A DNA stretch of 64,000 bases from Actinomyces sp. oral taxon 171 str. F0337 (GCF_005696555.1 NZ_CP040005.1:124001-188000); one strand, 5' to 3'. Positions 45,091-54,446 are shown, numbered from the stretch's first letter. Notes: generated by a model not told the origin, from the sequence alone. Made by a program: numbers and translations.

Positions 45091-45208
45091 GGGGACATTT
45101 CTGTCCGAGCGGGGACGTTCGACGCCGTCGGGGACAGGATTCCTGTCCCCGTACGCGTGGGGTGTCCCCGGCGGGAGCCGATGGCACCCGGCGGCGCAGA
45201 ACGTCCCC
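45091..45208 (-). repeat. interspersed GGGGAC-rich repeat, copy 2
   Basis: The reverse strand shows the same order as the copy at 9754: GGGGACACC, then a near-perfect palindrome around GGGGACAGGA/TCCTGTCCCC, then GACGGCGTCGA and the end block. It fills the gap between the convergent response regulator and glycerate kinase genes and could act as a bidirectional terminator. Confidence 0.65.
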
Positions 45209-45223
45209 GCCCGTGCGGGTGCC

Positions 45224-46420
45224 TCAGGCGGCGATGGCGGCGCCCAGGAGGATGAGGCGAAGCGCCCGCTCGGTGGCGTCGGTGACGAGCTCGTCGGCGC
45301 GGGAGACGGCCTCGGGCAGGTCCATGGGGACCGGGATGATGCCCATGACGGCGTCGATCCCGGCGGCGTGGACGGCCTCGGATCCCTGACCGAGTGAGCC
45401 GGCCAACGCGATGACCGGTTTGCCTGCCAGCTTGGCCCGGCGTCCCACCTCGGCGGGGATCTTGCCGCGCGGCGTCTGGAAGTCGACGGCGCCCTCGGCG
45501 GTGATGACCAGATCGGCGCGGTCGATCTGGGCATCGAGGTCGACGCCGCACAGGTCGGCATCCATGAGGACGTCGAAGCGCGAGTACAGTCTGGCCCCCA
45601 GTCCTGCGGCGAGCCCGGCCCCCAGGCCGCCCGAGGCACCGGTCCCGGGGCCGGTGAGCAGGTCGCGGTGGGCCGCCTGGGCCGGGAAGGCCTCGGTGAG
45701 CAGTCCGGCCCAGTGGACCAGGCCCGCCTCGAGCGCCTCCACCTGCTCCGGGCTCGCCCCCTTCTGCGGCCCGAACACGCGGGCCACGCCGCGCTCACCG
45801 GTGAGGAGGTTGTGCATGTTACCGGCCACGAGGACCTCGACGTCGCGCAGGCGGTGGTCCATGCCGGAGATCTCGATCCGCTGGATCCGGGCCAGGTTCG
45901 AACCGATCGGGTCGACCTCATCGCCGCCTGCGTCCAGGAGCCGGGCGCCCAGGGCGACGAGTGCGCCGGCCCCGCCGTCGCAGGTCCCCGAGTCGCCGCA
46001 GCCGATGATGATGCGTCGGGCCCCGTTGTCGAGGGCCACGGAGATGAGCTCGCCGACGCCGGTGGTCGTCGTGGCGCCGGGGTCGCGCATCCCGGCGGGT
46101 ACCAGGCGCAGGCCGGCCGCCGCGGCCATCTCCACCAGCCAGGTCCCCTGGGCCGAGCCGCCCAGCCGGGCCAGGTAGGAGTCGACCGGATCACCGACGG
46201 GGCCGGTGACGCGGGTGGTGACGAGGTCGCCGCCGGTGGCTCGGGCCATCGTGGCCGCCGAGCCCTCACCGCCGTCGACCAGGGGCAGCTCGACGACGAC
46301 GGCGCCGGGAAGGAGGCGGCGCACCCCGGCGGCCACCGCCTGGCACACCCCCTCAGGCGACAGGCTCTCCTTGAATCCGGAGGGGGCGACGAGAATACGG
46401 GTGGGAATGGACGTGGGCAT
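45224..46420 (-). CDS. glxK: glycerate kinase (GlxK/GarK type)
   Basis: This 398-residue enzyme phosphorylates D-glycerate, normally to 2-phosphoglycerate in this class, feeding glycolysis. Family blocks are ILVAPSGFKESLSPEGVC (N-terminus), LVDGGEGSAATM, IIIGCGDSGTCDGGAGALVALG, EVLVAGNMHNLLTGERGVA, LVITAEGAVDFQTPRGKIP (nucleotide region) and VIALAGSLGQGSEAVHAAG. It is the last gene of the operon after the DASS transporter (79 bp), so imported glycerate or a related acid may be its substrate. The class (2-phospho product) follows from the family. Confidence 0.92.
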   Translation of the reverse strand: MPTSIPTRILVAPSGFKESLSPEGVCQAVAAGVRRLLPGAVVVELPLVDGGEGSAATMARATGGDLVTTRVTGPVGDPVDSYLARLGGSAQGTWLVEMAAAAGLRLVPAGMRDPGATTTTGVGELISVALDNGARRIIIGCGDSGTCDGGAGALVALGARLLDAGGDEVDPIGSNLARIQRIEISGMDHRLRDVEVLVAGNMHNLLTGERGVARVFGPQKGASPEQVEALEAGLVHWAGLLTEAFPAQAAHRDLLTGPGTGASGGLGAGLAAGLGARLYSRFDVLMDADLCGVDLDAQIDRADLVITAEGAVDFQTPRGKIPAEVGRRAKLAGKPVIALAGSLGQGSEAVHAAGIDAVMGIIPVPMDLPEAVSRADELVTDATERALRLILLGAAIAA

Positions 46421-46499
46421 GACTTTCCTCCAGGAGTGCAGTGTGTACGGGGTTCTCAGGGGACAGGGCGGGAGCCGGGGCGCAGTGGGCGTCCCGGCC

Positions 46500-48071
46500 T
46501 CACCAGCTCAGGCCCAGCAGCGGCCACAGCCAGGCGCTGCAGGCCATGACCAGGACCACCATGAGGGGGCCGAGGAGCAGCGACAGGCGCCGCAGGTCGT
46601 CGGGGGAGAAGGTCTCCATGCCCTCGATGTCGGAGAACATGGCCACGGGCTTGGCCGAGGACGGCAGCGTGTGGCAGAAGCCCGCGGCGGCGGTCGAGGC
46701 GAAGGCCGCCGCGGCCGGGCTGACACCCACCGCCGGGGACAGGGCCACGACGATCGGGATGAGGACGGCCGAGCGGGCCGAACGCGACTGGATGACCAGG
46801 TGCGACGCCGTCGAGAGCACCACGACGACCAGCATGAAGGGCCAGGGGGAGTGGATCCTCACGGCGTTGAAGGCCGAGGTCGCCACCCACTTCGCGGCGC
46901 CGGTGGACACCAGCGCGTCCCCCATGGCGAGGGTGGCCGCCATGAAGACCAGCAGAGACCAGGGCGCCTTGGCCAGGGCCTTGCGCAGAGCCACCGAGCC
47001 GTAACCGGGTAGCGAGGTCACCAGGACCCCCAGGAGGGCCACGATGGCCGGGTCGATCCCGTGCAGGGCCTCGGTGCACCACAGCACCACGACCGTGCCG
47101 ACGAGCAGGGCGGCCCGGTTCTCGGCCTGAGTCAGGGGGCCGGTGACCGGCGTCGGGGAGGCCGCCGCGAGGTCGGCGATGTCGACGCGCACCCGACGGC
47201 GCATGTCCTCCTTGCGGGTGAACAGCCACACGATGAGCTCGGTGGACAGGTGGCTGGACAGGGCCGCCAGGGGCAGGCCCAGCAGCAGCCAGCCGGCGAA
47301 GGAGAACTCCTGCCCGCCGGCCGAGGCGACGATGTGGGAGGTCACCAGGTGGGCGCCCGCCCCCAGGAAGGAGCCGACCGCGGACAGCAGGATGACGGTG
47401 GGGAAGATGATCGACAGGGCGTGGATGAGCCGCTTGCGGGAGGCCGCCAGGGCGTCGTCGTCGCCCGACCCGGTGCGCAGCGCGCCGGCCAGGGCCGTGT
47501 AGACCGGCAGCAGCAGGGCGGCCCGACCCGAGGTGGAGGGGGCCGCGAAGACGGTGGCGACGATCGCGGCCGTCACCAGGTGGAGCAGGACGCGCGGGTG
47601 GTCGGTGCCGGTGACCAGCCAGGCCGCCAGGCGGCCCGTCAGGCCCGAGGCGCTCACCCCGACGGCGATGACGAAGGCCGCCACCAGCAGCCAGATCGTG
47701 TCGTCGCCGAGGCTGGCGAACATCTCGTCCGGGCTCAGGGCGCCGGTGAGGACCAGGGCGGTGGCGGCCCCCAGGGAGATGTAGGTGTCGTCCACGCTGG
47801 TGAAGGCCCAGGCCCACACCGAGGCGATGAAGATGATGAGGGTGAGAGCACCGGTGACGGTCAGGCTCCCCTCGGCGCCGCCGGCGCGCCAGGCGGCCAC
47901 GCCCACGGCCGCGCACAGGCACACGGCGAGGGCGGCGGAGATGATGCGCCGCCACGGCAGGCGCCGGGCCGGGGCCGGCTCGCCGCTCCTGGCCAGGGAG
48001 AGCGGCAGGGTCTCGCGCATGGTGGGCACATCGGTCTCGAAGGAGGCGACGGAGTCAGTCGCGGTGGTCAT
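46500..48071 (-). CDS. SLC13/DASS-type divalent anion transporter
   Basis: This 523-residue membrane protein has ~12-13 helices with the family double-hairpin motif. The first half has VFAAPSTSGRAALLLPV, the second SHLVIQSRSARSAVLIPIVVALSP; the S-x-T/S-N/G-type ion-binding spots are adapted here to STSG and QSRSA. Such proteins import di- or tricarboxylates or sulfate with Na+. The ATG overlaps the histidine kinase stop (ATGA), and glycerate kinase follows, so an organic-acid substrate is likely. Sulfate is less likely in this context. The ~50 N-terminal residues are cytoplasmic and disordered. Confidence 0.78.
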   Translation of the reverse strand: MTTATDSVASFETDVPTMRETLPLSLARSGEPAPARRLPWRRIISAALAVCLCAAVGVAAWRAGGAEGSLTVTGALTLIIFIASVWAWAFTSVDDTYISLGAATALVLTGALSPDEMFASLGDDTIWLLVAAFVIAVGVSASGLTGRLAAWLVTGTDHPRVLLHLVTAAIVATVFAAPSTSGRAALLLPVYTALAGALRTGSGDDDALAASRKRLIHALSIIFPTVILLSAVGSFLGAGAHLVTSHIVASAGGQEFSFAGWLLLGLPLAALSSHLSTELIVWLFTRKEDMRRRVRVDIADLAAASPTPVTGPLTQAENRAALLVGTVVVLWCTEALHGIDPAIVALLGVLVTSLPGYGSVALRKALAKAPWSLLVFMAATLAMGDALVSTGAAKWVATSAFNAVRIHSPWPFMLVVVVLSTASHLVIQSRSARSAVLIPIVVALSPAVGVSPAAAAFASTAAAGFCHTLPSSAKPVAMFSDIEGMETFSPDDLRRLSLLLGPLMVVLVMACSAWLWPLLGLSW

Positions 48072-49708
48072 GAGCCGGCCTCCTCTCCCGAGGCGCCGTG
48101 CGCGCGGCCATTGTGGGCGGCGTCATCGTGGGCACCGTCATCGTGGGCGGCCGCCGGCTCTCCGTCGCTCACCCGGGGCGCCGTGGCCGCCGAGGTGCGT
48201 GAGGAGGGGGCGGTGGCCGGGGAGACGACGGCGGCGGGATCGTGGTCCGAGGAGAGGTTCCAGGAGCTGTCGGCCGGGATGCGCAGGCCGACGGTGGCGC
48301 CCTGGCCCGAGGCGGAGACGGCGAAGACGGTGCCGTCGTGGGCGTCGGCGATGGCCCGCACGATGGCCAGGCCCAGGCCGCTGCCGCGCGGCCTGCCGTC
48401 CGCCTCGCCGTGCGTGAAGCGTTCGAAGAGCCAGTCGACGTCGTCGTCGGACAGTCCGGGACCCCGGTCCGTCACAGAGATCTCCAGCCCGCTGCGGCCG
48501 TAGCCGTCGGTGCCGGGGGCGACGGTGAGGGTGAGGGGGCCGTCGCCGTGCTGCAGCCCGTTGCGGGCGAGGTGGCCGGTGGCCTGACGCAGGCGCTCGA
48601 CGTCGAGTGTGGCCGTGCCGCGGGCCCTGAGGTCGAGGCTCCAGCGGTCCGGGGCCATGGCCTCGACGTCGTCGCACAGGGTGCGGGCCAGCTCGGTGAC
48701 GTCGACGTCGGGGGTGAGGTGGGCGAAGTCGCGCCGTTCGGCCTGGGTGAGGGACTGGAGGTCGTCGAGGACCCGCTGCAGCTCGGCGATCTGGGCGCGT
48801 TGCTGGAGGACGGTGCGGGTGGCCGGCTGGCTGGCCAGGCGCGCGTCCATGACGGCCAGGGGACCGGAGATCTCCTGGTGGGCGCGCAGGACGAACTGGG
48901 TCTGGCCGTCGAAGGCCTCCTGGAGTCGGTCCAGCATGCCGTTGAACTCCTCGGTCAGGCCGGCGATGTCATCGCGGCCCTTGACGGGCAGGCGGCGGTT
49001 GAGGTCCTGGGTGGAGACCGAGGCGGCCGCGGTGCGCAGGTCGTGCAGGGGCCGCAGGATCTGGCGGGCCACCAACAGGCCGACGACGCCGGTGAGGACC
49101 AGGACGGCCGCGCTGATGCCGACCATGAGCCAGATCGTGGCGTTGAGCTGGTCCACGCGCGAGGCGGTGAAGCTCATGGTGATGACGGACAGGTGCTGGG
49201 AGGGGTTGTCGGGCTCGAGCTCGACCCGGGCCCAGCGGACCTCCCCGCTGCCGTAGGAGGTGGCGCCCGACGGCGTCTGCAGCATCTTGACGAACAGGGG
49301 ATCCGTGCTGGTCGGGTTCAGGGTCGGGGCGGAGGCGCCGGAGGCCTGAGTGGCCTTGCCGGTGGAGTGGTTGTAGATGATGACGGCCTCGCGGTCGGTG
49401 AGCTGCTGGCCGTCCCGGTAGACCTCCATGAGGCGGGTGGTGGAGGTGAAGGGCCGGGAGGTGCGCGGGTCGACGCCGGTGGCGGCGAAGTTCTGCAGCT
49501 CCTTGACCTCGTGGGTGACGTCGGCGTTGGCGGAGCGGGAGATGTCCGCCATGAGGGTGGAGCGCACGGAGACGATCATGCTGGTCAGCCCCAGGGCGAC
49601 GACGAACAGCATCCAGGCGACGATGCGCAGCCGGGCGGGCACGGAGGGGCCGGAGACCGGGTCGCCGGCCAGTGGGGGCGGAGACGAGGGGACGGTGGTC
49701 ATCAGCAT
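48068..49708 (-). CDS. HAMP-type sensor histidine kinase without adjacent response regulator
   Basis: This 546-residue protein has a first helix (about 30-48), an extracytoplasmic sensor (~50-190), a second helix (~195-217), HAMP (RQILRPLHDLRTAAASVS), the H-box region FVLRAHQEISGPLAVMDA and N-box HLARNGLQHG. G-boxes DRGPGLSDDD and GSGLGLAIVRAIADAH complete it. The H-box is odd: normally HELRTPL, here HQEISGPL, with one residue more between His and Pro-Leu. No response regulator is adjacent. The ATG at 49708 overlaps the stop of the small gene upstream (TGATG); the next ATG at 49702 is also possible. The C-terminus is disordered. Confidence 0.85.
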   Translation of the reverse strand: MLMTTVPSSPPPLAGDPVSGPSVPARLRIVAWMLFVVALGLTSMIVSVRSTLMADISRSANADVTHEVKELQNFAATGVDPRTSRPFTSTTRLMEVYRDGQQLTDREAVIIYNHSTGKATQASGASAPTLNPTSTDPLFVKMLQTPSGATSYGSGEVRWARVELEPDNPSQHLSVITMSFTASRVDQLNATIWLMVGISAAVLVLTGVVGLLVARQILRPLHDLRTAAASVSTQDLNRRLPVKGRDDIAGLTEEFNGMLDRLQEAFDGQTQFVLRAHQEISGPLAVMDARLASQPATRTVLQQRAQIAELQRVLDDLQSLTQAERRDFAHLTPDVDVTELARTLCDDVEAMAPDRWSLDLRARGTATLDVERLRQATGHLARNGLQHGDGPLTLTVAPGTDGYGRSGLEISVTDRGPGLSDDDVDWLFERFTHGEADGRPRGSGLGLAIVRAIADAHDGTVFAVSASGQGATVGLRIPADSSWNLSSDHDPAAVVSPATAPSSRTSAATAPRVSDGEPAAAHDDGAHDDAAHNGRAHGASGEEAGS

Positions 49709-49857
49709 CAGCCCCCTTGGCCAGCAGAGGTCAGGTGGACCGGGCTGGGCTGCGCGGGCGGGCCGGGGACGACGGCCATGAACTCGGCGGCCAGCGCCAG
49801 CGCCACCGGGACGAGCATGAGCAGAGCCAGGGCGAGGATGCGGCGTGAGGTGTTCAT
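49708..49857 (-). CDS. 49-residue membrane or exported protein
   Basis: This short ORF begins MNTSRRILALALLMLVPVAL, a basic start and one hydrophobic helix (about 6-26), followed by FMAVVPGPPAQPSP and a polar end. Its TGA overlaps the ATG of the histidine kinase gene (TGATG), so it is probably real and translated first in the operon. It could be a kinase-associated signal or accessory peptide. AT-rich DNA (TATTTATAATATTTAA near 49943) just upstream is the likely operon promoter. Confidence 0.55.
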   Translation of the reverse strand: MNTSRRILALALLMLVPVALALAAEFMAVVPGPPAQPSPVHLTSAGQGG

Positions 49858-50115
49858 GCCTCAACTGTCACGAGCCAGCCCTAGAGGGACCACAGGTGAG
49901 CGTGAGAGTTCTCTTATGTTGAGTAGCTTAGCGAAACTGTAGTATTTATAATATTTAACGATGGGGGTGGGGTGCGTGCTGCCAACTCAACGATGTCACT
50001 GTCCTGAGGGCTTGCCGCCCCGGATGCGCAGGAGGGTGAGTTCGAACCGTAGGAGGAACCGCTGCTGTCGTCGGGCTGCGGGACACTGGAGGAGGCAGTC
50101 GGACGGGGGCGCGAT
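49858..50115 (-). promoter_or_regulatory. AT-rich promoter region of the kinase/transporter/glycerate kinase operon
   Basis: A striking AT run (GTAGTATTTATAATATTTAA, 49938-49957) stands out in the GC-rich sequence ~85 bp upstream of the first gene of the operon. I cannot name one promoter pair. The rest of the 258-bp gap up to upp shows nothing else. Confidence 0.4.
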
Positions 50116-50754
50116 TCAGTCGACGATGCCGTAAAGGCGGTCCCCGGCGTCGCCGAGACCGGGGACGATGTAGGCGTGCTCGTTGAGCCGCTCGTCCACC
50201 CCGGCGGTCACCACCGTGACGTTCGCGCGCTCGCCGACCGCCTCCTCCAGCGTCTTGACCCCCTCGGGGGCGGCGATGAGGCACAGCGCGGTGACATCGC
50301 GCGCCCCGCGCTCAAGCAGGTAGTCGATGGCGGCCACGAGGGTGTGGCCGGTGGCGAGCATGGGGTCGACGACGAAGCACTGGCGGCCTGAGAGGTCGTC
50401 GGGCAGGCGGTTGGCGTAGGTCTCCACCTCCAGGGTGTCCTCGTCGCGCTTCATCCCCAGGAAGCCGACCTCCGCCGTGGGCAGCAGGCGGGTCATGCCC
50501 TCGAGCATCCCCAGGCCCGCGCGCAGGATCGGCACCACGATCGGCCGCGGGGCGGCCAGGCGGCGGCACTGGGCCGGCGCCACGGGGGTGCGGATCTCCA
50601 CCTCCTCGGTGCGCACCTCACGGGTGGCCTCGTAGGCGAGCAGGGTGACGAGCTCGTCCACCAGCTGGCGGAAGACCGCCGACGGAGTCCTCTCGTCACG
50701 CAGGACGGAGAGCTTGTGGTCGATGAGAGGGTGATCGGCAACGTGGAGGCGCAT
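50116..50754 (-). CDS. upp: uracil phosphoribosyltransferase
   Basis: This 212-residue enzyme makes UMP from uracil and PRPP for pyrimidine salvage. Signature blocks are [20 protein letters not shown], the flexible loop with [14 protein letters not shown], the PRPP-binding [17 protein letters not shown] and the uracil-binding [15 protein letters not shown] near the C-terminus. Length is typical. It stands alone between the operon promoter region and a gene-free stretch. Confidence 0.96.
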   Translation of the reverse strand: MRLHVADHPLIDHKLSVLRDERTPSAVFRQLVDELVTLLAYEATREVRTEEVEIRTPVAPAQCRRLAAPRPIVVPILRAGLGMLEGMTRLLPTAEVGFLGMKRDEDTLEVETYANRLPDDLSGRQCFVVDPMLATGHTLVAAIDYLLERGARDVTALCLIAAPEGVKTLEEAVGERANVTVVTAGVDERLNEHAYIVPGLGDAGDRLYGIVD

Positions 50755-51074
50755 GGGGACAGCCTAATCCCGCAGCCCAGGCCGTACCCTCACAACGCGC
50801 GCCGGCCTCGTCCGCGCTCACGGCGTGGCCACGTCGCCCCGGCGGGCTGGAAGCAGCGCCGGTGTCCGAGTCTCCGCCGAGGTCCCGTTGTGTTGGACAC
50901 TGGGCCGTTTTAGTTCCCGGTGACCACGGTTCTGTGCGGCCAGGTTCAGGCCCAGACACGTGGCCGGGGTCGGGACGGCGCGCGCACGCGGGTTGGGCCG
51001 GGGGCGAACGGGGCTGACGTCGCGCCCGCCTGCGGGGCTAGGTTGCCGTCACCGACCGCATCGAAGGAGAACTC
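50755..51074. other. 320-bp gene-free stretch between upp and the aldo/keto reductase
   Basis: Both flanking genes point outward, so both promoters must lie here. The reductase start has GAAGGAGA just upstream. I see no hairpin, repeat or RNA that I can support, and the six frames do not look coding. Confidence 0.4.
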
Positions 51075-51938
51075 ATGGCCAACGGCACTGCCCCCACCAT
51101 CACTCTCAACAACGGCGTGGACATCCCGCAGATCGGCTACGGCGTCTTCCTGACCCCGCCGGAGGAGACCGAGCGGGCCGTGCTCGAGGCCTTCGAGGTC
51201 GGTTACCGGCACGTCGACACCGCCCAGGCCTACCGCAACGAGGAGGGCGTGGGCGCGGCCGTCGCTGCCAGTGGACTGCCCCGCGAGGACATCTTCGTCA
51301 CTACCAAGGTGTGGATCTCCAACGCCGGGGACGAGCGCGCCGCCCGCTCCATCGACGGCTCGCTGCGCCGCCTGGGCACCGACTACATCGACCTGCTGCT
51401 CGTCCACCAGCCCTTCGGCGACTACTACGGCACCTACCGCGCCATGGAGAAGGCCCTGGCCGCCGGCAAGGTCCGCGCCATCGGCGTCTCCAACTTCTTC
51501 CCCGACCGGTTCATGGATCTGGCGCAGCACGTCGAGGTGCCTCCGGCCGTCAACCAGATGGAGACCCACGTCTTCAGCCAGCAGGCCGACAACCGCGCCT
51601 GGTACGCCAAGTACGGCACCGCCCTGGAGTCCTGGGGGCCGCTGGCCCAGGGCCGCAACAACATCTTCACCCACCCGGTGCTCACCGAGGTCGGCGAGAA
51701 GTACGGCAAGACCGCCGCCCAGGTGGCCCTGCGCTACCTCATCCAGCTGGACATCATCGTCATCCCCAAGACGGTCCACCGCGAGCGCATGATCACCAAC
51801 CTCGACGTCACCGACTTCCAGCTCGACGACGCCGACATGCGGACCATCGCCGCCCTCGACGAGGGGCAGGGCGTCGTCAACCACTACGACCCCGCCTTCC
51901 AGGAGCGCCTCGCCTCCTACACGGTCGAGGCGGACTGA
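51075..51938 (+). CDS. aldo/keto reductase (AKR5-like)
   Basis: This 287-residue TIM-barrel reductase uses NADPH. The full catalytic tetrad is visible: D48 and Y53 in GYRHVDTAQAYRNEEGVG, K78 in FVTTKVW and H111 in LLLVHQPFGDYYG. Cofactor-binding blocks are VNQMETHVF, SWGPLAQG and IIVIPKTVHRERM. Relatives reduce 2,5-diketogluconate, methylglyoxal or other small carbonyls; the substrate is not determined here. It is monocistronic. A fragment of the GGGGAC-rich repeat follows the stop. Confidence 0.93.
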   Translation: MANGTAPTITLNNGVDIPQIGYGVFLTPPEETERAVLEAFEVGYRHVDTAQAYRNEEGVGAAVAASGLPREDIFVTTKVWISNAGDERAARSIDGSLRRLGTDYIDLLLVHQPFGDYYGTYRAMEKALAAGKVRAIGVSNFFPDRFMDLAQHVEVPPAVNQMETHVFSQQADNRAWYAKYGTALESWGPLAQGRNNIFTHPVLTEVGEKYGKTAAQVALRYLIQLDIIVIPKTVHRERMITNLDVTDFQLDDADMRTIAALDEGQGVVNHYDPAFQERLASYTVEAD

Positions 51939-51950
51939 CCCCCGGCAGCC

Positions 51951-51973
51951 CCCCGGCAGCGCGGAACGTCTCC
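51951..51973 (+). repeat. GGGGAC-rich repeat, diverged fragment
   Basis: CCCCGGCAGCGCGGAACGTC and the next bases resemble the end block (CACCCGGC-GCGCAGAACGTCCCC) of the repeats at 9754 and 45091, with several differences. It lies between convergent genes. Confidence 0.35.
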
Positions 51974-52012
51974 GGCGGTGGAAGACCGGAGAGGGGCGCG
52001 GCCGAGCGCGTC

Positions 52013-54247
52013 TCAGAGCCGGCGCGAGTACCGGGACTCGGTCTTCTCGGAGGTGCCCACGTACTCCAGCCAGCGCTCGTAGTGGTCGAGGACGTCGTGC
52101 GCCACCTGGTCGGAGTTCCAGTCGACGACGTCGTAGCCCTGGCCGCCGCTGTGCGGGCGCACCTCGAGGCGCACCGTGAGGTCGTCGGCCTCGTGGACGG
52201 CGAAGCCGTAGGTGGGCACCGGTGTGACCACCATGCGCACCACGTAGCGGAAGGAGTCGATGGAGCTGGACTGCTCCTCGCCGCTGTCGGTGGCCGGGTG
52301 GGAGGCGACTACCAGGCTGGCGCGCCCCAGGAAGGTGCGCTCGTCGTCGGGGTCCTGGGCCTCGGGGCCCTCGACGAAGACCTCGGCGGAGACGTTCTCC
52401 TTGCGCAGCTCGGTGGCCACCGCCTCTAGGGCCGGCACGATGCGCCGCTCCATGGCGTTGCCGGCCTCGTCGGGGGACACCGAGTTGAGGGTGTGTGCCA
52501 GGCGCTCGCGCCAGGGCGTCTGCTCCAGCCCCGCGGCCGACCCGTTGAAGCCCAGGGCCCGGTTGCGGTCGGCCCGGCTCAGGGCCTGGTTGTAGGTGTC
52601 CTCGGTGCTTAGGGAGCGCCACAGGGTGTACATGATGAGGATGAGGACCCCGGAGAAGGGCAGCGCCATGACGATGGTGGCCTGTTGCAGGATGGGGATG
52701 CCTCCGGCCACGAGCATGGCGATGGTGAGGATCCCGGTCAGGGTGGCCCAGAAGATCCGCAGCCAGGGGGCGGCGTCCTGGCGCGCCGAGCGGATGCGGC
52801 TGGAGAGGTTGGCCATGACCAGGGCGCCGGAGTCGGCGCTGGTGACGTAGAAGAGGATCCCGACGAACAGGGCCAGGGCGATGAGGATCTTCTGGCCCGG
52901 TAGGTGCTCCAGGAGCCAGTACAGCCCCTGCTCGGGTCGCTCCAGGGTGATGTCCCGGAACTCGCCGTTGCCGCGGATGACCAGGTCCAGGGCGTGGTTG
53001 CCGAAGATCGCCACCCACATGAGGATGTAGCAGAAGGGCAGCAGGAGGCTGCCGAGCACGAACTGGCGGATGGTGCGGCCGCGTGAGATGCGGGCCAGGA
53101 ACATGCCCACGAAGGCCGCCCACGCGATCCACCAGGCCCAGAAGAACAGGGTCCAGGCGTTGAGCCAGTCCTCGGGCCGGTTGTAGGCGTAGGTCTCCAG
53201 CGTCAGCTGCGGGAAGCGGGTGAAGAAGTCCCCGATGGAGCCGATGAGCGCGTCGATGAGGAAGGCGGCGTCACCGGTGACGAGCACCCATAGGGCCAGG
53301 CCGATGGCCAGCAGCACGTTGATGGTGGACAGGACGCGCACGCCCCGGTCGACGCCGGAGACGGCCGAGACGGTGGCCATGACGACGGCCAGGGCGGTCA
53401 GTCCGATCTGGGTGGGGAAGCCCTGCGGCAGCCCGAACAGGATGTTGAGGGCCACGTTCAGCTGGACGACGCCGACCCCCAGTGAGGCCGCGATGCCGAA
53501 GACCCCGCCGACCAGCGCCGCGGCGTCGACGATGTCACCGATGACGCCCTCGGTGTGCCGCCCCAGCAGCGGGCGCAGGGTGGAGCGCAGCGTGAGCGTG
53601 TCGCGGCGTCGGTAGGCGAAGTAGGCCATGGCCAGACCCACCAGGGCGTACAGGCCCCAGCCGGAGATGCCGTAGTGGAACAGGGACAGGACGATGGCCT
53701 CGCGGGCGCGGTCGGCCTGGGGAGTGGCCTGGGCGTCGCCGGTGGGCGGGTGCACGTACTGGTCGACCGGTTCGGCGACGGCGAAGAACAGGATCTCGGT
53801 GCCGATGCCGGCGGCGAAGAGCATGGCCGTCCAGGCGAAGGTGGAGAAGTCCGGCGTCGAGTTGTCCGGGCCCAGGCGGATGCGCCCGAACCGGGAGAAG
53901 GCCAGGGTCAGGATGAAGACGAGCGCGGCCGTGATGAGCAGGATGTAGAAGGAGCCGAACCATCGGCTCGTCCAGGTCACGGCCGCCCCGAAGGCGCTCT
54001 TGACGACGTCGGGGACCACGATCGCGGCCAGGGCGACGATCGCGATGATGGTGGCCGACACGAAGAACACCACCGGGTTGAGGGGCTGCTTGCCCGGCAG
54101 CTTGCCGAGCAGTGCGCCGGGGAGGGAGCCGCTGGGGAGCCGTAGCGGTGAGAGGCGGTCCGACGACGGGGCCGGCGGGGAGGAGCCCTCTGAGGGGTCG
54201 CCTGCTGCGGGCTCGCTCTTATCGCTCGATTCGGGGGACCGGCTCAC
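52013..54247 (-). CDS. BCCT-family betaine/choline/carnitine transporter
   Basis: This 744-residue protein has 12 helices after ~75 polar residues (the region PVVFFVSATIIAIVALAAIV starts helix 1). The BCCT hallmark is WTLFFWAWWIAWAAFVGMFLARISRGRTIR, and the substrate-binding tryptophans lie within it. A ~190-residue C-terminal cytoplasmic region after the last helix includes YGFAVHEADDLTVRLEVRPH. It takes up quaternary amines with Na+ or H+, usually for osmotic protection. The long C-terminus resembles BetT-type osmosensing tails. The start is a GTG; a short tandem repeat lies upstream. Confidence 0.9.
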   Translation of the reverse strand: MSRSPESSDKSEPAAGDPSEGSSPPAPSSDRLSPLRLPSGSLPGALLGKLPGKQPLNPVVFFVSATIIAIVALAAIVVPDVVKSAFGAAVTWTSRWFGSFYILLITAALVFILTLAFSRFGRIRLGPDNSTPDFSTFAWTAMLFAAGIGTEILFFAVAEPVDQYVHPPTGDAQATPQADRAREAIVLSLFHYGISGWGLYALVGLAMAYFAYRRRDTLTLRSTLRPLLGRHTEGVIGDIVDAAALVGGVFGIAASLGVGVVQLNVALNILFGLPQGFPTQIGLTALAVVMATVSAVSGVDRGVRVLSTINVLLAIGLALWVLVTGDAAFLIDALIGSIGDFFTRFPQLTLETYAYNRPEDWLNAWTLFFWAWWIAWAAFVGMFLARISRGRTIRQFVLGSLLLPFCYILMWVAIFGNHALDLVIRGNGEFRDITLERPEQGLYWLLEHLPGQKILIALALFVGILFYVTSADSGALVMANLSSRIRSARQDAAPWLRIFWATLTGILTIAMLVAGGIPILQQATIVMALPFSGVLILIMYTLWRSLSTEDTYNQALSRADRNRALGFNGSAAGLEQTPWRERLAHTLNSVSPDEAGNAMERRIVPALEAVATELRKENVSAEVFVEGPEAQDPDDERTFLGRASLVVASHPATDSGEEQSSSIDSFRYVVRMVVTPVPTYGFAVHEADDLTVRLEVRPHSGGQGYDVVDWNSDQVAHDVLDHYERWLEYVGTSEKTESRYSRRL

Positions 54248-54268
54248 CGACCTGCTCCGTTCTTCATG

Positions 54269-54301
54269 GGGGTCTTCACGGGGTCTTCACGGGGTCTTCG
54301 T
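54269..54301. repeat. 11-bp tandem repeat upstream of the BCCT gene
   Basis: Three copies of GGGGTCTTCAC, the last with two changes at its end, lie 22 bp before the BCCT GTG, in its leader. Copy number may vary. No function is known. Confidence 0.6.
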
Positions 54302-54446
54302 GGGGTTTGGGGCGCTGGCCCCGGGCGCGCCCGGGGGCGTTGGGGTTGCCTCGATACCGGGAGCGAGGCGCCGGGGACCGGTGGGGGCGGGGTGGCTGTC
54401 TGAGCCCGGGCATGTTGTGGGGAGCCTATAACGAGATAATGAACTC

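Noticed and set aside
46456..47955. 499-codon - strand frame within the DASS transporter region
   Set aside because: Out-of-frame shadow; the transporter frame has clear helices and coupling with neighbours.
54269..54301. Tandem repeat as a small CRISPR array
   Set aside because: Units are 11 bp without spacers and no cas genes are present.
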